Positions 1 to 5,422 of a stretch of DNA of 5,422 nt are shown here, piece after piece. Every line of letters starts with the position of its first letter. Position 1 is the first letter of the stretch. The stretch comes from CAZBEA01 sp964519355 (GTDB lineage: Bacteria > Patescibacteriota > Microgenomatia > Levybacterales > GWA1-39-11), in NCBI GenBank assembly GCA_964519355.1, contig CAZFJW010000067.1, forward strand, positions 1-5,422, in the 5' to 3' direction. The notes beneath the pieces are model-generated. The model was given only the letters and a program-made list of their open reading frames with translations, did no database searches and was not told where the DNA came from. The translations under genes were made by a program, and so were the position numbers.

Positions 1-53
1 AGAGCACGTGACTTCGGATCATGGGGTTGGGGGTTCGACTCCCTTCGGGCGCG
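1..53 (+). tRNA. tRNA-Arg(TCG), 3' part, 5' end outside window
   Basis: The window opens inside a tRNA. The 3' strand of the D stem (GAGC, 2-5) is followed by an anticodon arm with stem CGTGA (7-11) pairing with TCATG (19-23) and a seven-base loop at 12-18. T at 13 precedes the anticodon TCG (14-16), which reads the arginine codon CGA. The variable loop is 24-28. The T arm has GGGGG (29-33), the loop TTCGACT (34-40) and CCCTT (41-45), with two G-T pairs. The 3' acceptor strand is 46-52 with discriminator G53. No CCA is encoded, so the end must be added by CCA-adding enzyme. The acceptor 5' strand and most of the D arm are missing, so acceptor pairing cannot be checked. Confidence 0.9.
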
Positions 54-67
54 CACATTGATTTCAA

Positions 68-466
68 ATGAAAAAATACATACTAATTCTAGCAACTGCA
101 TTCATAGCGCTTGAATTTATTACAATTACTACTTTCCTTCTGTTTTTTGGGAAATTTACGTCCCCCACACTGTTTGTTATTTCTGCTATCAAATCGGGCA
201 AATATTCACCAGTTGGATTCGTTTGTAAAAAACAAGGGAAAGACTGGTATGCGCAAGGACATCTGGATGGGATTTCTTATAGTTGTCGCCTCCCCGCTTT
301 TGATGGTAACGTCCCCTGTGCAAATCATTCCCAATGCTCATATGGATGGTGTATTGAATCAAGCAACGTAACATCTGGGGGTGTCTGCTTAAAATATAAA
401 GAGGACGCTTTTGGCTTGGGTGAAGGACCAACTCCTGGTATTGCAAAAAGGCTGATAGTCGAATAA
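68..466 (+). CDS. Membrane-anchored six-cysteine extracytoplasmic protein, function unknown
   Basis: I do not recognise this 132-residue protein. It starts with a short basic N-terminus (MKKY) and a hydrophobic segment at about residues 5-28. This could be an uncleaved membrane anchor or a signal peptide; there is no lipobox cysteine. The rest is hydrophilic with six cysteines at 53, 73, 84, 90, 95 and 107, an even number that would allow three disulfides outside the cell. The spacing in the second half (C-x5-C-x4-C-x11-C, with GGVC at the end) resembles small disulfide-knot modules seen in many secreted proteins, but I cannot name a family. The ATG lies 14 nt after tRNA-Arg, with no Shine-Dalgarno sequence and no clear -10 box in between. 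Cotranscription with the tRNA is therefore likely, with the message released by tRNA 3' processing. The stop TAA is 11 nt before the nuclease gene. Confidence 0.75.
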   Translation: MKKYILILATAFIALEFITITTFLLFFGKFTSPTLFVISAIKSGKYSPVGFVCKKQGKDWYAQGHLDGISYSCRLPAFDGNVPCANHSQCSYGWCIESSNVTSGGVCLKYKEDAFGLGEGPTPGIAKRLIVE

Positions 467-477
467 TAATTTTGATA

Positions 478-750
478 ATGTATGTTTATATAGTAAAATG
501 TAGCGACGAAAGCCTGTATACGGGAATTACGGATGATTTAAAAAGACGCGTAAATGAACACAACAACAAGAGAGGTGCAAAATCTTTGAAAGGGAAACTT
601 CCAGTTATACTTGTCTATCAAGAGGAATACAAAACAAAAAGCGAAGCACTAAAACGAGAATATGAGATCAAGACTTGGAAGCGAGAAAAAAAATTAGAGT
701 TGATTCGGTCCGGTAGCTCAATGGTAGAGCAAAGGACTCTTAATCCTTAG
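478..750 (+). CDS. GIY-YIG nuclease, YhbQ/UPF0213-like, with C-terminus encoded by a tRNA
   Basis: A 90-residue protein of the small single-domain GIY-YIG family (COG2827-like). These proteins carry the catalytic core of GIY-YIG DNA endonucleases; their cellular role is poorly defined. Visible motifs are the GIY-equivalent VYI (residues 3-5), the YIG-equivalent YTG (14-16), arginines 23-24 with EH at 27-28, and the helix SEALKREYEIKTWKREKKLELI (55-76), where Glu61 is the likely metal-binding glutamate. The conserved domain is complete by residue 76. Residues 77-90 (RSGSSMVEQRTLNP) are simply the translation of tRNA-Lys, and the TAG stop uses the last anticodon-stem base plus two variable-loop bases. 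I chose ATG 478 because the domain begins there; an in-frame TTG at 472 would add only two residues. There is no Shine-Dalgarno sequence. Similar tRNA-like tails occur, as far as I recall, on other GIY-YIG proteins from CPR bacteria. Confidence 0.9.
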   Translation: MYVYIVKCSDESLYTGITDDLKRRVNEHNNKRGAKSLKGKLPVILVYQEEYKTKSEALKREYEIKTWKREKKLELIRSGSSMVEQRTLNP

Positions 751-778
751 GTTCAGGGTTCAAATCCCTGCCGGATCA
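707..778 (+). tRNA. tRNA-Lys(CTT)
   Basis: A complete 72-nt cloverleaf. The acceptor GGTCCGG (707-713) pairs with CCGGATC (771-777) through one G-T pair, with discriminator A778. The D stem is GCTC (716-719) with GAGC (727-730), around a seven-base loop containing the GG pair. The anticodon stem AAGGA (732-736) pairs perfectly with TCCTT (744-748), and the loop CTCTTAA holds anticodon CTT (739-741), which reads AAG. The T arm CAGGG/CCCTG (754-758, 766-770) is perfect, with loop TTCAAAT. CCA is not encoded. The first 44 bases also serve as the 3' end of the upstream nuclease reading frame. No separate promoter is evident in front of it, so it is probably made from the upstream transcript. Confidence 0.97.
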
Positions 779-832
779 CAAATAATTTATTGGGCTGCAA
801 AAACTCTCTTTATTCTTCTTTTATTCGTAGTC

Positions 833-841
833 TGATATAAT
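833..841 (+). promoter_or_regulatory. Extended -10 promoter for the glycosyltransferase operon
   Basis: TGATATAAT contains a perfect consensus -10 hexamer TATAAT at 836-841 preceded by the TGn extension. At the usual 17-bp distance (813-818, TTCTTC) the -35 match is poor, as is common for extended -10 promoters. Counting the hexamer as -12 to -7 puts +1 at 848, the A of the ATG of the glycosyltransferase gene, which predicts a leaderless mRNA. The surrounding 69-nt spacer (779-847) is T-rich and shows no clear terminator hairpin after tRNA-Lys and nothing else recognisable. Confidence 0.7.
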
Positions 842-847
842 TTGATT

Positions 848-1792
848 ATGAAAGTAGATTTTTCTGCGGTAGTGCCTGTTTATAACGAAATCGAAAGTAT
901 TCCAGAACTTACTCTTCAACTAGAATCAGTCTTCACCAAACTCAAAAAATCCTTTGAAATTGTTTTTGTGGACGATGGATCAAATGATGGATCGCTTGAA
1001 CTTATGCAGAAAATGGCTCGCGAAAAAAAGAATATACGTATTTTTTCTTTTCGAAAAAATTTAGGCAAAGCCAATGCTCTTTCATTAGGATTTAATAAAG
1101 CAGAGGGCGAATACATACTGACTCTTGATGCAGATCTCCAAGATGATCCAACCAATCTCCCATTAATGCTTCAGACCATGACAGATGAAAACCTTGATAT
1201 GGTATCTGGATGGAGAAAGGAACGTAGAGACTCGCTTCTGAAAACTATTTCCTCTAAATTATTCAACAGGGTCGCTGTCCCTCTTCTTTTTAAAGTTGAT
1301 CTTCATGACCTCAATTGCGGACTCAAACTCTACAAAAAAGAACTGGTCAAGGAAATTAAAATTTACGGAGGAATGCATAGATTTATTCCCGTTATTGCAA
1401 GCGAATTAGGGTTTCGAGTAGGAGAAGTCCCCATCATTCATCATGCACGAAAATACGGTAAATCAAAATACAAACCGACTAAAATTTTAACTGATATCCC
1501 GGATCTTTTAACTCTATACTTTTTATCATATTACACGCGACGCCCCCTCCACTTCTTCGGTAAAATTGGAATATTACTTCTTGGCGCAGGCGGACTTATC
1601 TTAATATACCTATTCATCCTTAGAATTACCGGCAATTCAATCGGCACCCGCCCCCTTCTAACATTTGGCGTGCTGCTATTTACAACAGGAGTTCAGACTA
1701 TTTTTACAGGGATGCTAGCTGACCTGGTAGTATCCCGAAGCGAATCACACAGCCCAATGATCCCTCTTCGATATGACTCAGATGCCAAATAG
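848..1792 (+). CDS. Polyprenyl-phosphate glycosyltransferase (GT2, DPM1/GtrB-like)
   Basis: A 314-residue family 2 glycosyltransferase that would transfer a sugar from a nucleotide donor to a polyprenyl phosphate (probably undecaprenyl phosphate) on the cytoplasmic face of the membrane. The GT-A fold signatures are in order: VVPVYNE (8-14), VDDGS (41-45) for nucleotide binding, and LDADLQDDP (93-101) with the DxD metal site at 94-96. Then come SGWRKERRD (120-128), DLNCGLK (154-160), HRFIPVIA (177-184) and KYGKSKY (202-208), which are typical of the DPM1/GtrB branch. Two C-terminal membrane helices follow at about 239-260 and 270-295, as in GtrB. The sugar cannot be told from sequence. I chose ATG 848 because it sits at the predicted transcription start; a TTG at 842 in the same frame lies between the -10 box and +1. 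The 3' end overlaps the next gene, so translation is probably coupled. Confidence 0.93.
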   Translation: MKVDFSAVVPVYNEIESIPELTLQLESVFTKLKKSFEIVFVDDGSNDGSLELMQKMAREKKNIRIFSFRKNLGKANALSLGFNKAEGEYILTLDADLQDDPTNLPLMLQTMTDENLDMVSGWRKERRDSLLKTISSKLFNRVAVPLLFKVDLHDLNCGLKLYKKELVKEIKIYGGMHRFIPVIASELGFRVGEVPIIHHARKYGKSKYKPTKILTDIPDLLTLYFLSYYTRRPLHFFGKIGILLLGAGGLILIYLFILRITGNSIGTRPLLTFGVLLFTTGVQTIFTGMLADLVVSRSESHSPMIPLRYDSDAK

Positions 1793-4106
1793 TATTCGTC
1801 AATTTATAAAAATTGCTTTCGGCTTTCCCCTTACAGTTGTGTCCCTTGCCTTTATTGCAAGAATCATCTACGTCCATAAGGCAGAATTGCCGAGTCTTCA
1901 TACAATATCCCCCCTTCCACTTTTTGCTGGAATTATATGTGTTTGTCTTTTTTACCTCATTCGAAGCATCGTCTGGCATAGAATCATTAAAGATCAGGTC
2001 ACCAAAAAACTTGATCCTCTTGAAAGTATTTACTTTCTATCGGTTTCAGAACTCAGACGATACATTCCCGGCAGTGTTTTTGCCTTCATGTCCCGAGGAT
2101 TTTACTTTAAAAAATACGGCCTTGAACCCAAACACATGCCAAAACTTCTTATTATTGAAGCGATTGTGTTTGTAATAAGCGCATGTATTCTCTCAATTCC
2201 AGCTCTGTCATATTTTCAAGATTCCATAGTAAATGTTATTTCCTTTAAATATTCTATTTTTTTTATTGCGCTATTTTTAATCGGAGCACTTTTTGGAATT
2301 TGGAAGATATTTCACAAAATATCAAATAAGGACGTTCAATTAAAATCACTTCAGGATTTTGCCATAACAACAGGAATTGCAATGCTTGGCTGGTTTTTCT
2401 TTGGGTTTGGAAATTTTCTTATTACATCATCGTTTGTTACATTTGATTTCTACAATTCTCTTCCCTTCATCTCACTTTTTGTATTTTCGTGGCTTATCGG
2501 ATACCTATCTTTTATTACACCAATGGGTCTTGGTATACGTGAGGGAGTTATTGCACTCCTTCTTCAAAAGCAATTTACTCTGGGTATCGCCTCAGCAATT
2601 GGAATCTGGTCAAGACTTATTGTAATCGCATCAGAGATTCTATTTGTCCTTTCACTGCTCGTGATTCGAAAATATAAAATAACTCAGTATTTTCAAAAAC
2701 CCTGGCAAGACAATATTGCAATTTTTATTACCATCTTATATTCAACTTACTTCTCTCTCGTAACTCTTGCCAAACACGCTCACTTTATGACAGGCAAATA
2801 CGATCTTGGAAATATGGCGCATGTCCTTTACCATACTACTCACGGAAATATTTTCCAGCATACAGACCCAGGAGGAACAGAAATAGTCTCTAGACTTGCA
2901 ACACACGCTGATTTTATCTTAATACTTATCTCACCCTTCTCCATACTTTTCGATGAATCAGAACTTCTTCTAGTTCTCCAATCTGTTGCATTGGGGGCTG
3001 GAGTTTATATTACATACAAATTGGCCGAACTTATTCTCAATAATAAAAATCTTGCATTACTTTTTGGTGTATCTTATGCCCTAAATTTCTGGGTTCAAAA
3101 GCAAAATTTATTTGATTTTCACCCAATAACGCTTGCTACACCTCTTGTACTTCTCACTTTTTACTATATTTTCAAGAAAAAAATTATCCATTCACTCGTA
3201 TTCCTTATGCTTGCGCTACTTACAAAAGAGCAGATGTACGCTGTGGGATTTTTAGTTGGAGCATATATTACTTTTTTCAAAAGAAAAAAAATTGGGATAG
3301 CTGTTATGACGGGATCTCTTGTTACTTTTTATCTTCTCATGAATGTTTTCATCCCCAACTCACACACAGGCGGACATTTTGCGCTGTCATATTTTGAAGA
3401 ACTCGGATCTACTCCTACAGAAATAATAATAAATTCTATTTTAAAACCCCACATTCTTATATCTACATTTTTTGCACCAGACAGAATTACGTATCTCAAA
3501 CTACTGCTTAGTCCACTCGGAATTCTTCCCCTTTTTGCCCCTATTTTTCTCATCGGTGCACTGCCAGATTTTCTTATAAATATGATGTCCAACAATCCGC
3601 ACCTTCGGGATATCAATTACCACTATGGTGCAGTTATCATACCCTTCATGTATATTTCCGCAATTGCGGGTTCGGCATTCCTCATTAAGAAAAGACTGCC
3701 TTTCTTAATTATTGCCTCATATCTTGTCATTATGACAGTTTATTCTTTTTATACGTATGGAGCACTGCCTGGAGCGAAAAATCCCTCTATCGAAATGTTC
3801 AAGTCTCAAACAGAAGGAGAAGCAGCTTTGGAATATTTTCTGAAAAGTGTTCCATCTTATCTTTCTGTCAGTGCATCAAATAACCTTGGGGCACACCTTG
3901 TGCAGCGAAAGGATTTATTCGTATATCCAGTTGGTAAGGACATAGCACAAGTTATTATAATTTCCAAAACTGACAAAAATGCATCTCCAAATCTCCAAAG
4001 TCATTTAAAAGATATAAGGATTTTAGAAAACGATCCGCACTACAGAACGATATTCAAGAACGCATACGCTCAGGGATTTTTAAAAACAAGCTTGATTGCC
4101 AAATAA
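1773..4106 (+). CDS. Fused LPG-synthase-TM (UPF0104) flippase-like and DUF2079 GT-C-like membrane protein
   Basis: A 777-residue polytopic membrane protein with two domains. Residues 1-300 match the LPG_synthase_TM/UPF0104 family: about seven membrane segments, RRYIPGSVFAF then RGFYFKKYG (95-116), and the family's closing signature TPMGLGIREGV (249-259). Family members are proposed lipid or lipid-sugar translocators, and a related domain is fused to the GT2 enzyme AglD in Haloferax. After a basic linker (about 299-312), residues 313-777 match DUF2079 (COG3463), predicted GT-C-like enzymes. Key positions are YDLGN (343-347), H378, DFHP (448-451), TKEQ (484-487), LPDFLINMMS (597-606) and NYHY (615-618). 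A soluble outer tail follows, with VSASNNLGAHL (699-709) and VYP, typical of the family C-terminus. Two close in-frame ATGs (1773, 1782) are possible; both overlap the upstream gene (20 or 11 nt) and neither has a Shine-Dalgarno sequence. Domain assignment is firm; the transport and transfer roles are inferred. Confidence 0.88.
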   Translation: MTQMPNSIRQFIKIAFGFPLTVVSLAFIARIIYVHKAELPSLHTISPLPLFAGIICVCLFYLIRSIVWHRIIKDQVTKKLDPLESIYFLSVSELRRYIPGSVFAFMSRGFYFKKYGLEPKHMPKLLIIEAIVFVISACILSIPALSYFQDSIVNVISFKYSIFFIALFLIGALFGIWKIFHKISNKDVQLKSLQDFAITTGIAMLGWFFFGFGNFLITSSFVTFDFYNSLPFISLFVFSWLIGYLSFITPMGLGIREGVIALLLQKQFTLGIASAIGIWSRLIVIASEILFVLSLLVIRKYKITQYFQKPWQDNIAIFITILYSTYFSLVTLAKHAHFMTGKYDLGNMAHVLYHTTHGNIFQHTDPGGTEIVSRLATHADFILILISPFSILFDESELLLVLQSVALGAGVYITYKLAELILNNKNLALLFGVSYALNFWVQKQNLFDFHPITLATPLVLLTFYYIFKKKIIHSLVFLMLALLTKEQMYAVGFLVGAYITFFKRKKIGIAVMTGSLVTFYLLMNVFIPNSHTGGHFALSYFEELGSTPTEIIINSILKPHILISTFFAPDRITYLKLLLSPLGILPLFAPIFLIGALPDFLINMMSNNPHLRDINYHYGAVIIPFMYISAIAGSAFLIKKRLPFLIIASYLVIMTVYSFYTYGALPGAKNPSIEMFKSQTEGEAALEYFLKSVPSYLSVSASNNLGAHLVQRKDLFVYPVGKDIAQVIIISKTDKNASPNLQSHLKDIRILENDPHYRTIFKNAYAQGFLKTSLIAK

Positions 4107-5422
4107 TCATCTCGACACAGAATAGACTGTCGGATAATACAAAAAGCTCGCAGGAGCATCATCAAGAAGATATTTTTGGAAATCAGCATAAATATTCATT
4201 CTCAGTTTGGGGTCTGTTGTAATCCGCCCGTCTTCGAGTAACTTATCAATTCTTAAATTTTTATACAAAGAAATATTATTTTTTTGACTAGAATGCCACA
4301 GGACATATTGATCAGGATCTGCCTTTACAGAAAATGAGTATAGAAATATTTGAAACTTTTCAGGGATTTTCTGAACTATTTCGATTTTACTGTTAATTCC
4401 TATCTTTGCCCATGATGCTTGGATAATTTTAGCAACCTGTTCGTATTCTTTTGTCGTAGAGATTGTGAGTGTTGTTTTTTTGCTATCAAAAGCTGTTCCT
4501 TCAAGATATGTTTTTGCAAGTTCCTCATCAATTATTCCATAATTTATAGTTCTTGCAAAAAAAACAGAATCCTCAGGAATCGAACCATATGTTCTTTGTC
4601 CTTGAGAAAAGGTCTCAGGAAGTGCATTATGAAGAGCAAGTCTTACTTTTTTTTCAGAAAGGGTATCGTCCTGAGTATTATAAAAAAGAGTAACTAGAGT
4701 GTTGTGATCAATGCTTTTTGTCACCTTTACCCTTTTCCATTTTCCAAGATCCTGATTTTTAAATGTAGGATCCTTCACATCAACAATTTTGTCTACATCC
4801 CCGAGCAAAAATGCAATTTTAAGAGCCTCCTCTGATGGATAAAAAATAATTTTTTTCCTCTTTTTCTTATCTTTTGTGTGAATCAATTCTAATTCTTTAA
4901 TAAAGCCTCCATTTACTCCAACATCATTAAATTTATATTCACCCAAACCTTCAAAATTGTCCAAAAGAAGCGGTTTGGCAACTGAGGCTAAGAATGGGGC
5001 ATATTGCTCTTGTAGGTCATACACAACGGTATATTTATCAATCTTTTTAACTGAGGCTTCTTTAAATTCAAGCGGAATATTGTCAGCTGTTAATTCATCC
5101 CCATTATGAAAATACTGACCCTTTTTTAAATGAAATATATATTGTTTGCCGTTGTTGCGAATTTCCCAAGACTCGCTTGCCCCCGGCAATATCCTGCCAT
5201 CACTCGCAACTTTGGTAAGACCATATGATATATCTTCTAAGATCGAATCAGGGATAGTAAGTGGTGTAACCACGCCCTCAAACCCGATAGTCTGAGTTTC
5301 TTTTAGAATTAGAGGCTGAATATAGAGTTGAAGAATTCCAACAAAAAGGAAAAACCCTACAATTCCAGCTAAAATTGACGTGAGGATTACCATCCTCCAC
5401 TTTTTCAGGTATGCCTTAAATA
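4107..5422 (-). CDS. Membrane-anchored SBP_bac_5 (oligopeptide-binding-like) protein, 5' end outside window
   Basis: An extracytoplasmic solute-binding protein of the SBP_bac_5 family (OppA/DppA/NikA-like), which normally hands peptides or similar solutes to an ABC importer. Numbering from ATG 5393, there is a membrane anchor at about 4-24 and no lipobox cysteine. Family motifs follow: ISYGLTKVASDGRILPG (55-71), ESWEIRNNGKQYIFHLKKG (74-92), HNGDELTADNI (96-106), KKVRLALHNALPE (248-260), DPDQYVLWHSSQ (359-370), and a C-terminus with RIDKLLEDGR and DDAPASFLYYP. The frame stays open upstream to the window edge and encodes AYLKKWR just before the anchor, so the true start is probably outside. The GGAGG touching ATG 5393 has zero spacing and cannot serve that ATG. 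At 428 visible residues it is shorter than the usual 500-600. A lysine-rich patch (KDKKKRKK, 174-181) lies in the outer domain. No permease or ATPase gene is in view, so the substrate is open. Confidence 0.9.
   Translation of the reverse strand, partial: FKAYLKKWRMVILTSILAGIVGFFLFVGILQLYIQPLILKETQTIGFEGVVTPLTIPDSILEDISYGLTKVASDGRILPGASESWEIRNNGKQYIFHLKKGQYFHNGDELTADNIPLEFKEASVKKIDKYTVVYDLQEQYAPFLASVAKPLLLDNFEGLGEYKFNDVGVNGGFIKELELIHTKDKKKRKKIIFYPSEEALKIAFLLGDVDKIVDVKDPTFKNQDLGKWKRVKVTKSIDHNTLVTLFYNTQDDTLSEKKVRLALHNALPETFSQGQRTYGSIPEDSVFFARTINYGIIDEELAKTYLEGTAFDSKKTTLTISTTKEYEQVAKIIQASWAKIGINSKIEIVQKIPEKFQIFLYSFSVKADPDQYVLWHSSQKNNISLYKNLRIDKLLEDGRITTDPKLRMNIYADFQKYLLDDAPASFLYYPTVYSVSR

Noticed and set aside
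323..373. N-x-S/T sequons (NHS, NVT) in the six-cysteine protein beside glycosylation genes
   Set aside because: Such short sequons are frequent by chance, they lack the acidic residue bacterial PglB prefers, and no oligosaccharyltransferase is present in the window.
779..832. T-rich stretch after tRNA-Lys as an intrinsic terminator
   Set aside because: There are pyrimidine-rich runs but no preceding stem of useful length, so no terminator can be supported.
58..847. TTGATT at 58-63, 700-705 and 842-847, at or near the edges of the tRNA-flanked block
   Set aside because: Six AT-rich bases recur by chance, and another copy lies at 4093-4098; not evidence of target-site duplication.
3329..3616. 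95-codon antisense frame inside the fusion gene
   Set aside because: It lies opposite well-conserved DUF2079 coding sequence, shows no domain or start signal and fits a chance open frame.
4107..4109. Possible recoding of TGA as glycine, as in some CPR lineages
   Set aside because: The binding protein ends at this TGA right after the usual family C-terminus, and no gene in the window has an internal TGA.
4113..4132. Inverted repeat CGACA/TGTCG around a ten-base loop near the convergent stops
   Set aside because: Five pairs with a large loop and no T run on either strand; expected by chance.
4141..4157. Minus-strand hairpin GCTC-CTGC-GAGC followed by five T, like an intrinsic terminator
   Set aside because: The stem is only four pairs and it lies inside the codons for the conserved DDAPASF end of the binding protein, before its stop; termination there would cut the gene.

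Overview
The window is an AT-rich bacterial segment with tightly packed genes. It holds two tRNA genes without an encoded CCA end, a small GIY-YIG nuclease gene that reads into a tRNA, an envelope glycosyltransferase operon and an oligopeptide-binding-protein-like gene. The gene types, the short spacers and the lack of Shine-Dalgarno sequences at the visible starts resemble Candidate Phyla Radiation (Parcubacteria/Patescibacteria-like) genomes. This placement is an inference from style; no marker gene is present. TAA, TAG and TGA all appear as stops and no gene needs recoding, so the standard bacterial code fits.

Layout. Positions 1-53 are the 3' part of a tRNA-Arg(TCG). It is followed 14 nt later by a 132-codon gene for a membrane-anchored, six-cysteine extracytoplasmic protein of unknown function (68-466), then 11 nt later by a GIY-YIG nuclease of the YhbQ/UPF0213 type (478-750). 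The last 14 codons of the nuclease gene and its TAG stop lie inside a complete tRNA-Lys(CTT) (707-778). The first 780 bases therefore look like a tRNA-mRNA-mRNA-tRNA unit.

A 69-nt spacer (779-847) carries an extended -10 promoter whose predicted start point falls on the ATG of the next gene, suggesting a leaderless mRNA. That promoter serves a two-gene operon. The first gene is a polyprenyl-phosphate glycosyltransferase (GT2, DPM1/GtrB-like, 848-1792). It overlaps a 777-residue membrane protein (1773-4106) that joins an LPG-synthase-TM/UPF0104 domain (flippase-like) to a DUF2079 domain (GT-C-like). Read together, these could be a compact version of the three-part scheme in which one protein loads a sugar on a lipid carrier, a second flips it and a third transfers it on the outer face, with the last two steps fused in one polypeptide. 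The scheme is an inference from domain content.

The operon ends exactly where a convergent gene ends (4106/4107). That gene, on the minus strand and cut by the right window edge, encodes a membrane-anchored SBP_bac_5 (OppA/DppA-like) solute-binding protein. There is no stretch above 300 bases without a gene, and no insertion sequence, CRISPR array, attachment site or origin was seen.
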